Below the pieces are notes generated by a model. It saw only the letters and a program-made list of their open reading frames with translations, was not told the DNA's origin and did no database searches. This document shows, in pieces, positions 38,197-47,377 of a DNA stretch of 64,000 nucleotides. The position numbers were made by a program, and so were the translations under genes. The stretch covers positions 124,501 through 188,500 of the forward strand of contig WBZZ01003884.1 of the NCBI GenBank assembly GCA_019918135.1, read 5' to 3'. Position 1 is the stretch's first letter; each line of letters opens with the position of its first letter. Source of the stretch: Paulinella micropora. Its lineage: Eukaryota; Cercozoa; Imbricatea; Euglyphida; Paulinellidae.

Positions 38197-38537
38197 TAGC
38201 CGCGATCCGTCACTTAAGAGTTTGGCGCCGGTGCGCCTGTTCTCACCATTTATTCGTGCTCGAAAGAGAGGGAAGGGCTTTTTTCTTTGGGGTCCCCCCC
38301 CTTTTTTTTTTCTTTGGGGTCCCACCACAAAAAAAGCACCAACCAGAAAAAAAAAGAAGGTGTGCAGAGTGTACAGGGTTCGAGGGGGGGGGGAGGGGAG
38401 GTTGCGCCCGGAAAATTCCGAAAACCCCCCAAAGGTGCAGTCCGTGTTTCGCCTTTTTGATTAGCAAACCCAAAGTCCCCCCCCAAAAAAACCCTCGTAG
38501 CTACACTTTTTTCTTGCTGGTCTGCCCGCACTGCAAA
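38197..38537. other. Divergent intergenic region with a short direct repeat
   Basis: Contains TTTTCTTTGGGGTCCC twice (about 38281 and 38308), separated by poly-C and poly-T, then G-rich and C-rich runs. No gene supported; the frames entering it extend real genes into leader sequence. Confidence 0.45.
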
Positions 38538-39017
38538 ATGGCCCGACCCCCGCTCTACCAGAGGATTGCCCGCCGGTGCCAAAAAAAGGCCGCGCAGGGT
38601 GACAGCCGGGCCCAGTCCTTCCTTGGGCTCTTGTACTACAGCGGCAAGGGTGTGGCCCGAGACCTTGCCCTGGCAGTGCACTGGTATACCTTGGCAGCTA
38701 AGCAGGGCTACGCGCGTGCTCAGTGCCTGCTTGCCGGCTGTTACCTCAACGGGCAGGGCGTGGCGGCGGACACCGGCGTCGCCCTAGAGTGGTACAAGGC
38801 CGCGGCCGCGCAGAACGACACGGGTGCCCTGCGGATGCTGGGCATTTTGTACTATTGCGGTCGCGTCGTGGTCGAAGACCTCGCCACGGCCAGAGAGTGG
38901 TTCGAGCGAGCGGCCGCGCTGGGCGACGCCAGGTCCCGGCGGTGGCTCTCCGGGAAGCGCATGAAGCGCACCACGCCAACTCCAGTGTCGTCTGGCAGAA
39001 CATCTATCACGTCTTAA
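38538..39017 (+). CDS. Sel1-repeat protein
   Basis: 159 residues from ATG 38538. About four Sel1-like repeats at residues 16-135 with the AQxxLGxxYxxGxGVxxDxxxAxxWYxxAAxQG pattern, for example ALAVHWYTLAAKQGYARAQC. Sel1 repeats form alpha-solenoids that act as protein-interaction scaffolds. No signal peptide; the C-terminal tail is Ser/Thr/Lys/Arg-rich. It converges with MYND copy 2 around a TTTATTAAA element. Binding partner unknown. Confidence 0.88.
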   Translation: MARPPLYQRIARRCQKKAAQGDSRAQSFLGLLYYSGKGVARDLALAVHWYTLAAKQGYARAQCLLAGCYLNGQGVAADTGVALEWYKAAAAQNDTGALRMLGILYYCGRVVVEDLATAREWFERAAALGDARSRRWLSGKRMKRTTPTPVSSGRTSITS

Positions 39018-39045
39018 AAATCAGCACGCTAGCAAAAGTGTATTC

Positions 39046-39054
39046 TTTATTAAA
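39046..39054. terminator. Bidirectional poly(A)-type signal
   Basis: TTTATTAAA between convergent stops at 39017 and 39103: ATTAAA on plus, AATAAA on minus. Confidence 0.55.
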
Positions 39055-39102
39055 AAAAGACTGGCTGAGAAGCAGAAAACTTCCGGGTCCTCCCACACAC
39101 GG

Positions 39103-39654
39103 TCACGCGCCCTCGCTGGTAGCCGCGCGGCCCGCCGCGTTGTTGGGGGACGACGGCGTGCGGAAGAGCCCCATGATACCAACTTGTTCTTTGCCGGGTT
39201 GCCCCGCGGGCGGAGACAGCTGCGCTGCTACATACAAGAGGCACAACAAGTCTCCAGCGGGTCCGGTGTCCGGCAGTGTGGCTCGGACGGCAGCAAAGCA
39301 CGGCTGTCGTAGACCTTCTTGCGACACGTAGCGGAGCGTCACTGCGCCGTCCAGCGCCAAGTTTACGAACAACACCCCGCCCGTGTTGTTCGGCGGTACG
39401 AGGGCTAGTATTTCTTGCTGCAGGGGGCCGCCTACTGTCCGCGCCGTGTGCATGAAGCGCTTCAGGCGCTGGAACTGCCGCACGTTGTCGGATCCCTCTC
39501 GGCACCAGCTTTGGTGGCTTTGCTTCCAGTGGTTTCGCTGGCACTGCCTGCTGCAGTACGTCGCGAAATGGCACTGGTTGCATTTGAGAAAGCGCGGTTG
39601 CTCTGGTTCTTGCTTGGCCTGACATTCGAAACACCTCACTGTTTGCCACGCCAT
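39103..39654 (-). CDS. MYND zinc-finger protein, copy 2
   Basis: 183 residues from MAWQTVRCFECQ, very similar to the 32130-32684 protein over the whole length. All eight zinc ligands are kept at the same positions (C8, C11, C25, C28, C34, C38, H47, C51). Differences concentrate in the last 20 residues (SSPNNAAGRAATSEGA against STSPRVRLSAHKEREC). The two copies bracket the BRO/lipase/Sel1 block and both converge on a plus-strand partner. Confidence 0.87.
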   Translation of the reverse strand: MAWQTVRCFECQAKQEPEQPRFLKCNQCHFATYCSRQCQRNHWKQSHQSWCREGSDNVRQFQRLKRFMHTARTVGGPLQQEILALVPPNNTGGVLFVNLALDGAVTLRYVSQEGLRQPCFAAVRATLPDTGPAGDLLCLLYVAAQLSPPAGQPGKEQVGIMGLFRTPSSPNNAAGRAATSEGA

Positions 39655-40094
39655 TACGCCGTATTTGTTTTTTCTGTTTGGTTTTTGTGACTGTCTTTTC
39701 TTTTAGAACAAGAAAAAGACATTGGGGACTGCGCGGCCCCCCAACCCCTCTCCCTTTCTTCCCTCCAGTGCCAAATAACGAGGGTGGCGCGAGATTCGGC
39801 GGGTCCGGATTCTTTTTACCAAACACGACAGAACTCAGCCGAAGGTTGCGTCTTTTCGTTTTGCCAGCCGGACCTGCAGAGGCCAGCAGAGAAGCGAAAG
39901 GGGAGGGAAAGGAATGAGCGTGGCCCCCCCCCCTACCAGCGAAGGCAAGAGAGTAGGGGATGAAGAACGAGGCAGGGCACAATGGCTTCCGGGGGGGGGG
40001 AAGGGGCCGCTCGCGAGTTCGATCCTTTCTTGTTCGCCCCAAGCAATTTCCTGGCCGGCTCCGCCTGGTCATAAAAATCCGGTAAGAGACGAGG
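39655..40094. other. Divergent intergenic region
   Basis: Carries the MYND-upstream block at 39785-39814, G- and C-runs, and a TATA-like ATAAAAAT at 40071-40078, 17 bp before the glycoprotein ATG at 40095. No gene supported. Confidence 0.45.
39785..39814 (-). promoter_or_regulatory. Block conserved upstream of both MYND genes (copy 2)
   Basis: GGCGCGAGATTCGGCGGGTC then CGGATTCTTTTT; counterpart of 32768-32797. A partial echo (GGTGGCGCACGAGATT) stands upstream of BRO-like paralogue B near 36900, though on the same plus orientation. Confidence 0.35.
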
Positions 40095-41036
40095 ATGCTT
40101 GCTTGGGGTGTCCTGACGCTGTGGCTGGCCCACGGATGTATGAATGTAGTGTGCCCCGCCCACACGAACCAAATCTGTCTGAACCCGGCGCAAACCTTGG
40201 CGACCTGTGGCGAATATTTCTGTCGCTGCGTGACGAGCGGGCCCGGTCCCTGGACATTTGCGGGCAACGATACCGAGCCCAGCAGTTCCTTGGCCGTGCT
40301 CCTGCCCGTTGGTTATGGCGTGGACACGGTCGTACGCTTCGCGGCGGGTTGCCGGGCCTGGCTAGACATGTTTGTGCAAGTGGTCGCCCCTTCAGAGCTT
40401 GGCGGATTGCACAAGGACAGTACAGCGCTGGGGGCGCTGTGCGCCGCGTCCTTGACCAACAAGGCCGACAATGTCTGGGCGCTCATCAGCAACACCTACA
40501 GCAACACCCAAGAAAACCCCGCGGACCGCCATAACTTTTTGCTCAGCTTCAACTTGCCCAGTGGCTACAAGGGCGGGGGGAGGGGGGCGGTGTTGCGCCA
40601 TCGTTGGACCCGCCCGTGTGCTAACTGGTCGGAGGCCTACCTGGTGCTACGGTTCGGTGCCAATGTCCCTTACCTCACGGGGGATTGCCTGCGCCTGGAA
40701 TTAGGGGCGTTGTTCGAGCTCGGGACCGGCTCTGCCGTCGATTGCAGCTGCGTCTCTGGCAATTGCCCCAAGCTGCCGACCAACTACACCAGCACACCAA
40801 CCAGCAATGGTTACCTAGCCTACCACAGCTGCGCTCCTCCGGAGCTTACCACGAGCACGACTACCCCGGCTACTCTCACTACCACCAGCACTACCGTCCC
40901 CACGACGACACAGGCCATGACCAGAACTTCCGTTCAGATGTACTCGGCGGAAGCCGAACAAAATGCCTACATTTGGGTGCTTGGAGGACTGGTTTTGATC
41001 GTGTGTTGTCTGGGAGCTACAAACCGTGAAGGTTAG
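40095..41036 (+). CDS. Type I membrane glycoprotein with Thr-rich stalk
   Basis: 313 residues. Signal peptide MLAWGVLTLWLAHGC followed by a Cys-rich ectodomain (CPAHTNQICLNPAQTLATCGEYFCRC) with several N-x-S/T sites, a mucin-like stalk at about 255-280 (TTSTTTPATLTTTSTTVP) suited to O-glycosylation, and a membrane helix near the end (IWVLGGLVLIVCCLG) with a five-residue tail. Likely on the virion envelope or host surface. No family recognised. Confidence 0.78.
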   Translation: MLAWGVLTLWLAHGCMNVVCPAHTNQICLNPAQTLATCGEYFCRCVTSGPGPWTFAGNDTEPSSSLAVLLPVGYGVDTVVRFAAGCRAWLDMFVQVVAPSELGGLHKDSTALGALCAASLTNKADNVWALISNTYSNTQENPADRHNFLLSFNLPSGYKGGGRGAVLRHRWTRPCANWSEAYLVLRFGANVPYLTGDCLRLELGALFELGTGSAVDCSCVSGNCPKLPTNYTSTPTSNGYLAYHSCAPPELTTSTTTPATLTTTSTTVPTTTQAMTRTSVQMYSAEAEQNAYIWVLGGLVLIVCCLGATNREG

Positions 41037-41822
41037 GATCGGGGTGGAGTTCGGCCGACTTAGCCCCTCTTCTTTTTTTTTCTCCCCCCCCCTCTTTCTG
41101 GACTGTCTTGGTTCCTTCTCCTGTTTGACCCGCGGGGGTCAGCGTACAAAAAAAAAACTGTGCGGGGAGGGAAATGAGGGGGAGGAAGAAGTGGGCCCGT
41201 TTCTCTTCAGCTAGCAGCCAGGCTCTTTGGACAGACAGAACGTGCGGCCTTTCCATCTGACCCACGACCACGCAGAACTGGTTGTGGACTGGCTCACGCC
41301 CTTGGAAAATGGGCGGGGACGCGATTTCGCAGAGCGGCTACGGTTTCCAGCAAGTGTGTCAATCCAATCTCTATCGCTTCGTCTTTACTCGCGACAAGAA
41401 CACGGCCGACATACAGACAAAAAAAAACATTTTCTTAATGACTGCAGAGAAAGATTCCTTTTTTGTAAAACGTATTTCTTGATTATTATTTTACAGGCTG
41501 TTTTTTTTCTTTCTTGCTCTCTGTCCCGGGGGCTTTGACTAGCAGCGAATTTGTGCTCTACTGACAGCAACCGGCCCGCAGAGATTTAGAACTAACAGGC
41601 TTACACTTTGCGGTGAAAAAAAAAGCAAAAACTGTACATTTAAGGTCGCTATAGATAAAAACAAATCTACGCCTTTTTTTTTATTGCTAAAGACTAACTT
41701 TTACAGAAGCGTCTGCCGCCACAAATTAACCGGCAAACTACTCGAAGGAAAGAAAAACAAGGCACACCAAAACACAGGGCGCGAGAAACTTGGGTGGTAA
41801 CAAGAGGAAGGAAGGAAGGGTG
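41037..41822. other. Intergenic with a small gene remnant
   Basis: C/T-rich block at 41060-41100, the remnant at 41227-41482 listed separately, then T-rich DNA and short A-runs up to the GNAT-domain gene. Otherwise empty. Confidence 0.45.
41227..41482 (+). pseudogene. Small frame-shifted gene remnant without ATG
   Basis: Two adjoining plus frames show GC3 bias in sequence: about 41227-41305 (QNVRPFHLTHDHAELVVDWL) and about 41300-41430 (ISQSGYGFQQVCQSNLYRFV). There is no ATG in front, but a TTTCTCTTCAG lies just upstream, ending at 41210. It may be a decayed gene, a broken fragment, or an exon with its start elsewhere. No family recognised. Confidence 0.35.
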
Positions 41823-43403
41823 TTATTCTCTTGGCCTCTTCTTGCTTTCCTGTGAATCGCTCGTTGACAGCACTGCCAGTGCTCCTCGACCCACGTTCAC
41901 TAGCGTTTGTGCCGACCACAGGTTCCCCAGCGAGGGGTTGTCCGGCCACAAGAAATGTGACCACAGGGCCGCCAATGACTGGACAGCCCCTTTTTTTGGC
42001 TCCGCTTCAGTTTCCGGCTCCGCTGCAGTTTCAGGGTCTGCTGCAGTTTCTGGTGGTTCTGTCGCCTGCGGCTCGAAGTCGAAGTCGGAGTCGTCAATCT
42101 CGTTGATTGAACGCACCTCAGCAAAGCCCTCCATGACGCCTATGAATTCCTTGGCCAGCTCGTGCGGGTCGTCCATAAGATATTTGAGCCAATCGAATGG
42201 CGCCGATAATCGCTGAGTCTTATCAAAGTAATCGTACTCCCGTGCGAGAACGGCGATATCTAGGTTCTTAAGCCAGCCCTGCTCCGTGGAGTGATCACAA
42301 TGAGAGACATCGTGCGACGTGTAGCGCTGGTCAGCGGGCAGAGCTTCGTCCGCGCTGGGCAGCATTCTGGCCTGCATAGGCTTGCGTTGGCCCAACAGGA
42401 GGCCCCACAGCCAGAAGTGGTCCTTGTCGGCGGAGCACACGCCGAGTTGGTAGGCTTCAAAAGTTAGGCGGTAGTGGTGGGGCCAGCCGCTAGGTGCCAT
42501 GACCGTGCCGAAGAAGACCCTGACGCCGTCCACTTCGCACTGCATCTGGGTGTAGGCCTGGTTCTGGTACGGTTGTTTGGCGGCCTCTACTATTTTGCGC
42601 GGAAAGTACACCCGATCCGCCGTGCGCACGGCTTGTAGTACTATTTCACGCCTGGTACATTTGTCGTCGAACGAACACGGGAGGTCACTGTTTCTGTCGA
42701 AAGGTGTACATTTGTCGTGGCCAAACACCAAACGCACCACACATTCGCGCACGGACCGGATTGATGAGCGGAGCGTGTCGAAGCCGGGCACCTGGCGCTG
42801 GACTTCATACGCCAACGTATAAGGGTAAGAAACATCATAAGGGTACGTTTGGCAGCCGAAGCTGCGCCAGAACTTTTCTTCGTCGTCTGACCTGCGATAG
42901 CCCCCTAATAGGAGGAAGACCGCATCTGTTTCGCGCTCCATAGCCTTGGCTAGCCAATGTACTAGAGTAGCCTCCAGCCCACGGTCCTTGTGTGCAATGT
43001 CAACGCGCAACAAGTCCAGAGACCAATGCCCCATATTCACGGCTGCGTAGGCCAGTATTTGGTGCGTGGGCTGGCTTTGTTCGTGCACGACGCACATGTA
43101 GTTCTTGTACTTGTAAGCATGCTCGATAACCTCCCAATCTTCGGCCAATCCTTGGCCGTTGTCACCAACTGCCTGGTACGAGCGCTCCAACATGGCGCGC
43201 AGCGCGGGAAGGTCGGCCCGTTGGCCAAGGCGAGTCTGCCTTGCGCCGTTAACCTCTAGTGGAGTGCTCTGTCCCACGCCGTTAACCTCTGGTGGAGTGC
43301 TCTGTCCCACGCCGTTAACCTCTGGTGGAGTGCTCTGTCCCACGCCGTTAACCTCTAATAGAGTGCTCTGTCCCACGCTGCTAACCTCTGGTGGAGTGCT
43401 CAT
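41823..43403 (-). CDS. Protein with GNAT-like acetyltransferase domain
   Basis: 526 residues from ATG 43403 (MSTPPEVSS); an in-frame ATG at 43430 adds nine. Five copies of VGQSTPPEVNG open the protein. Residues about 55-200 fit a GNAT fold: an N-terminal helix (LPALRAMLERSYQ), strands QILAYAAVNMG and LDLLRVDIAHKDRGLEATLV, the latter at the acetyl-CoA-binding motif A position, then FWRSFGC before the last strand. Motif A lacks the usual Q/RxxGxG/A and reads KDRGLE, so activity is uncertain. The middle third is an unrecognised domain. The tail is acidic with Pro/Glu/Thr repeats and ends KKRPRE, a possible nuclear signal. Substrate unknown. Confidence 0.65.
   Translation of the reverse strand: MSTPPEVSSVGQSTLLEVNGVGQSTPPEVNGVGQSTPPEVNGVGQSTPLEVNGARQTRLGQRADLPALRAMLERSYQAVGDNGQGLAEDWEVIEHAYKYKNYMCVVHEQSQPTHQILAYAAVNMGHWSLDLLRVDIAHKDRGLEATLVHWLAKAMERETDAVFLLLGGYRRSDDEEKFWRSFGCQTYPYDVSYPYTLAYEVQRQVPGFDTLRSSIRSVRECVVRLVFGHDKCTPFDRNSDLPCSFDDKCTRREIVLQAVRTADRVYFPRKIVEAAKQPYQNQAYTQMQCEVDGVRVFFGTVMAPSGWPHHYRLTFEAYQLGVCSADKDHFWLWGLLLGQRKPMQARMLPSADEALPADQRYTSHDVSHCDHSTEQGWLKNLDIAVLAREYDYFDKTQRLSAPFDWLKYLMDDPHELAKEFIGVMEGFAEVRSINEIDDSDFDFEPQATEPPETAADPETAAEPETEAEPKKGAVQSLAALWSHFLWPDNPSLGNLWSAQTLVNVGRGALAVLSTSDSQESKKRPRE
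43250..43400 (-). repeat. 33-bp tandem repeat, five units, in frame
   Basis: Units coding VGQSTPPEVNG at the very N-terminus of the GNAT-domain protein; the first and last copies are the most diverged. Confidence 0.9.
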
Positions 43404-44084
43404 GGTTAGCTTCGAAGTGGGGAGAACCACTGTGTCAGGATTACAGTTTTTTTTTTGCTAAGCCAACCCCCCCCCCCCCAAGTGCCGTACTGCGCGGCTG
43501 TTCTAGCTGGTTCCTGTGTTTTTTTTTCTTTTGTTTTTGCGCACAAGCTCCAGCGTGCCACTTGCACGCGAAGGGGGAATAAACAAAGTAGGAAAGGGAG
43601 AGGGGCCGGGAGAAAAGAGCGAGTGCGGGAGAGAAGCGTCTTTCCTTTACGGGCAAGGGCGCGCCCCCCGCCACCTTTTTCTCCGTCTGCCGTGCTCTTG
43701 GTGGAGGGAGGGGGGGCCAGAGAAAGAAAAATATCGGGATTTGGTTCTGCGAGTGCAGTCACTACCACGATCTTCTCGGTCCCCTCCTTTCCCTTTTCCC
43801 CGTTCGAACCCCCCCCCCCCAAGACTAAAAAAAAGGTAACCACTCCCGTTCCAGCCCCGCCCCCCACACTATCCCAAGCCCTGTCTCTTCTCACTTGTAG
43901 AAAAACAAGCAAGGAAACAAATGTAGCCGCTTCCTCCAAAGCCTGCACCCAAAAACGTTTTTTCTTTCCTTTGTTGTCCCCAGCTAGGGTCTAAGAAAAA
44001 AAAACCCCTCGTTCTCTTTTTTCTTTTCCTCTTGTCTTTCTCCCACTAAAAAAAAACAAAAAAAAAAGAGTCCGTGCGTCTGTG
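43404..44084. other. Divergent intergenic region, homopolymer-rich
   Basis: Poly-T, poly-C and poly-A runs, with a C/T-rich tract ending in CACTTGTAG at 43900, 185 bp before the EGF-like gene's ATG. Frames across it lack GC3 bias. No gene supported. Confidence 0.5.
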
Positions 44085-45032
44085 ATGTTGGTGTGGCTAG
44101 CGTGGTGGCTGCCCGTGGCCACGGCGGTCTGTCCGCCCAACTCTGGCGAAATCCCGTTGGGCAACACCGGCCCGCGCCAGTGCGCGTGCAACCGCGGCTA
44201 CTTCGACCTGTCCAGCCCTACCGACGCCCAGCCGCGGTGCGTGACGTGCCAGGGGCTGGCCAAACAGGACGACCCGTCCTGTAGCAACAAGGGCGTGTGC
44301 GGCCCGCTGATCACGGGCGCACCGCCCGTGTGCACGTGCGCGAGTGGGTACGCGGGCCCCGCGTGCGAGGTGGCGCTGGCCGTGACTTTCGTGTGCGGCC
44401 TGCGCACCTGCGAGTGTGCCATCGACTATTCCTGGGCGCTCAAGATCTCTAGCACGGCCGACGGCGCCGTGCTCGACCAGTCCATGTACTGGTCTTGCCA
44501 CTGTACCGCCGGCGGCGACAGGCTGGAGCTGTCGCGGGCGTACCTGTACGACATTGAGTACGGCGGGTACATTGGCAACGCGGACTTCTGCTTTGTGGCC
44601 TACACGACACTAGCATGGAAAGAATCGCCGGAGTCCGTGCCCGAGAATGTCGGGGCGCTGCCGTTCCGGCCCGCGCTGTGGTCCTGGGGTGGAGCCGTGA
44701 ACCGTCCGGAGCTGCCGCTGTCGACCGATACTTTCTGCGCCTGGCCCAACAACGCGGGCGTAGCCCGGCCCGAGCTGACCGAACTGCTGCAGGCCCGGTC
44801 ACCCTGGCGCGGCCACTCGTGCGGCGAACCCGCCGGAAGCGAGGCGTTAGACGTAGCGGACGGTTTGTTACAGTGCTGGCCGCTGTCCCTGAACGCGCTG
44901 CTGCCCGCGGACTTTGCGTGGTTGTACCGCTGCCGCGTAGCGAACGAGACGGTCGAGTTCGACTGCACCCTGGCCCTGCCGCCCGCCACACGTTCTTTGA
45001 CGTTTGAGGGCTTCTTGCAACAGTGCGCGTAG
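44085..45032 (+). CDS. Secreted protein with EGF-like module
   Basis: 315 residues from ATG 44085. Signal peptide MLVWLAWWLPVATAVC. Cys-rich residues 20-95 include an EGF-like module (CSNKGVCGPLITGAPPVCTC then GYAGPACE). The rest is an unknown domain with conserved-looking Cys pairs (CGLRTCEC, SCHC). There is no C-terminal membrane helix, so it is probably secreted or held by disulfide partners. EGF-like modules mediate extracellular interactions. It is followed by the ChaN/TraB-like gene on the same strand. Confidence 0.75.
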   Translation: MLVWLAWWLPVATAVCPPNSGEIPLGNTGPRQCACNRGYFDLSSPTDAQPRCVTCQGLAKQDDPSCSNKGVCGPLITGAPPVCTCASGYAGPACEVALAVTFVCGLRTCECAIDYSWALKISSTADGAVLDQSMYWSCHCTAGGDRLELSRAYLYDIEYGGYIGNADFCFVAYTTLAWKESPESVPENVGALPFRPALWSWGGAVNRPELPLSTDTFCAWPNNAGVARPELTELLQARSPWRGHSCGEPAGSEALDVADGLLQCWPLSLNALLPADFAWLYRCRVANETVEFDCTLALPPATRSLTFEGFLQQCA

Positions 45033-45256
45033 CCAAAAGCAGAACAAAGCTCGTTCCTGCCTGCCCCCTGTTAAGCAGACCTTTCTTGAGATTGTGCGCG
45101 GTTTTCGGGCTGGTTTCCGGCCGCGCTCTCCCCCCCTTTCCCTACCCCGCTAAAAAAAACAATTCCACTCTTCTTGCCAACCAAAGAAAAAGAAATGTAC
45201 TACAGTTACTCATAAAAAAAAAACAACCCGCAGGAAAAAAAAGAGAGCGAGGGTGG

Positions 45257-46175
45257 ATGGAGTTTCGGGAAAGGCCAACGCCGGCCCCGCCAGCAACCCC
45301 GCAAGATAACCGGGTGCCGGACTCGTTTTTTATCCGGCCGGCCATCAGGGCGGTCCAGAGAAAACAAGTGCTGCCCCACGTCGCGCTGGTACAAGCCGCC
45401 GACAAGCGGGTGCTATTCCTAGGAGAAAAGCACGAGTACCAGCAGCCGGCGGACACACTCTACGACCGGTTTTGGGAGCAGGTCGGGGGCCTCCCTCCCG
45501 GGCCCCGTGGTTTACCTGGCCGAGTCGCCGGTCAGCAACCGCGGCGTGCCCCCCAGCGACAGCGCAGTCCCGTTAATGAGGGCGTTCCAAGCTCATGTAC
45601 TCCGCCACGCCGGAGCCCGGCAGGTAGATTGCGACTTGCGCGTGTTCAGGCTGAGCTTGGTTGATAAGGACCTGGCCTCCGAGGCCCAAACGCACTGGGC
45701 TGCCATGGTAAAGCAGGACCCGCCGGCGGTGCTCCTGGGCCTGGTTCGTGACAGGGAGGGCCCCGAGCCCCGTCCGATGAGCGCGGCCTTCCTCGCGCTG
45801 GCCGAGCTGCGACAAACGTTGCGGAAGCTGGACGAGAAGCAGGGGACGGCCCTGCTGAACGCATGGCCCGACAGGCTGGCAGAGTGCAAGGGGCTTGGCG
45901 TGCCACCGGCCTGGCCCAGGTGGGTCGCTTACAACAAGCTGCGCGGCGTCGAGGTCCCGAGCGACCCGTACTGGCTCGAGATTTGTGGTGCCATGATGGA
46001 CCTGTACACGGCGGCGCAGGTGCTGCTGCAGACCTCACGCTACGTAGTAGTGTACCAGGGCGCGGCACACACGCGGGCCGTGCAGGCCCTGCTGAGCGGG
46101 GCCCGGCTGGCCGGGGAGCCCGTTTGGGGGCTGTTCTGGTCCAGCTCGACCCCCTCCCCCGGGACAAAGTTGTAA
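45257..46175 (+). CDS. ChaN/TraB (Tiki/Ere superfamily)-like protein with one frame break
   Basis: ATG at 45257 (MEFRERPTPAPPA). Frame one gives VLFLGEKHEYQQPADTL, matching the GExH element of ChaN/TraB/Tiki-type proteins. Near 45495-45510 coding moves by +1 to the frame carrying VVYLAESPVSNRGVP and, near the end, YVVVYQGAAHTRAVQALL, resembling the second GxxH element. Family members are metal-dependent hydrolases or haem-binding proteins; the substrate here is unknown. No signal peptide. The stop (TTGTAA at 46172) lies inside the first copy of a 56-bp direct repeat. The frame change sits in a G/C-rich run and may be a sequencing error. Confidence 0.55.
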
Positions 46176-46266
46176 TTCCCCTGTGCCACACTCCCCCCTC
46201 CCTCCCCCCCCCCCCCGGGACAAAGCTGTAATTCCCCTGTGCCACACTCCCCCCTCCCTCCCCCCC
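46156..46266. repeat. Two 56-bp direct repeats at the 3-prime end of the ChaN/TraB-like gene
   Basis: GGGACAAAGTTGTAATTCCC and following bases recur 56 bp later with one substitution and a longer C-run. The first copy contains the last codons and stop of the gene, so the gene end was duplicated tandemly. Confidence 0.85.
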
Positions 46267-46528
46267 CCCCTCTTCGTCCGCACCCGCCCTCCTTCCCCAC
46301 ACACGATCCTAGCGCGCCAGATTTCTCTCCTCTCTCGTCTCTCCTCCCCCCCCCCCCCCCCCCCTCCCACACGCATTCCCCACCAAACCTCCTCTCCCCT
46401 CCCCGCGCTCCTTTCACGAAAGCTTGATTCACTTATCTTCACCGGCCTGGCCTCAAAAAAATCAACCGTCCGTCCTTTTAATGTTTTGTACTAGAAAGAC
46501 AAACTTATGGCCGAACTTTGCTCATTTC
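46176..46528. other. Convergent intergenic region, C-rich
   Basis: Holds the second 56-bp repeat copy and long poly-C tracts up to 46370, then AT-richer DNA. No TTTATTAAA-type element stands out and no gene is supported. Confidence 0.5.
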
Positions 46529-47377
46529 TCAGTAGCACGACGCAGGTACGACGCAGGGATGCCGCGGCTGGCAAAGAAATTCCGCCGCGTCCGCCTGTCC
46601 CTCCCGCAGGGCCTGTAGCTGTTCCGTGCGCAGCTGGAACTCGTCCGTCTCGGGGCACACCAGGCCGTGCGGCTCGTCCAGGGTGTACAGGTACAGATCG
46701 GCCCCGGCAATGTCCTCGCCCAGCGTGGTCTCCAGCTCCAGGTCCGCCTCGAGCTCGTCCGCGTGGCCCCACGCGTTCTTGGCTACCAAGTACAAGAACA
46801 GGTGCGCCAAGGGGAGCTGGGTGCAGTTGGCGTTGCCCTTGGGCAGACGCTTACACACCAGGCGCGAGACCTCGCTGTACACGTGCGAACCGTTCACGCG
46901 CGTCACGCGTGCCAGCGCCCCTTCCCCGGCTCGTAGCACCTGCTCGACCCCGTGGTGTAGCGCCGCCAGTGCCTCGTCGTTCGCGTGCTCTACTTCTGCT
47001 ACCGAACAGTTGCCCAGGGAATCTTCACGCACCTGCTTGGCCTGTCTGGTTAGTGCCCGGGCCAGGCGCTCACAGAAGACCCGGGCCTGGGCCTCAATGA
47101 AGCGCGACCACTGCGGGTCCCCCTTGCAGGTGGAGCCCGCGGGGTAAGCTGCTAGTTCGGCCCCCGGCTCTCCGGCCGTCTCGTCCTCGGCGGGCACGGC
47201 GTGCAGCAGGAGCTTCCGGCGCTTGGAGGCTTTTTCGAGCTCCAGGTCCGTGATTGTCAGCTGTTGCTCCAGGGCCATGCGAGCCGTTTTCAGTCCACTG
47301 GCCTGTTCCGCAATGCGAGTGGTTTGTTCGTCAATTCTAGCAGCCTGCTCGGCTATTAGTTTGTCTTTCAAGGCCAT
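46529..47377 (-). CDS. BRO/KilA-N-like paralogue C, C-terminal part
   Basis: 282 residues, opening at the ATG of a TGATG overlap with the stop of the upstream part. It holds the coiled coil (LKDKLIAEQAARIDEQTTRI), the KRRKLL patch and the C-terminal domain with LYTLDEPHGLVCP and GIPASYL-like ending, all aligning with the second half of paralogue B. Together with 47377-48027 it equals a full-length paralogue, so this is one gene split by a one-base frame change, or two proteins translated by stop-restart coupling. Confidence 0.65.
   Translation of the reverse strand: MALKDKLIAEQAARIDEQTTRIAEQASGLKTARMALEQQLTITDLELEKASKRRKLLLHAVPAEDETAGEPGAELAAYPAGSTCKGDPQWSRFIEAQARVFCERLARALTRQAKQVREDSLGNCSVAEVEHANDEALAALHHGVEQVLRAGEGALARVTRVNGSHVYSEVSRLVCKRLPKGNANCTQLPLAHLFLYLVAKNAWGHADELEADLELETTLGEDIAGADLYLYTLDEPHGLVCPETDEFQLRTEQLQALREGQADAAEFLCQPRHPCVVPASCY

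Noticed and set aside
43455..43994. Plus-strand frames in the 43.4-44.1 kb gap
   Set aside because: They are homopolymer-derived, with no codon bias and no homology seen.
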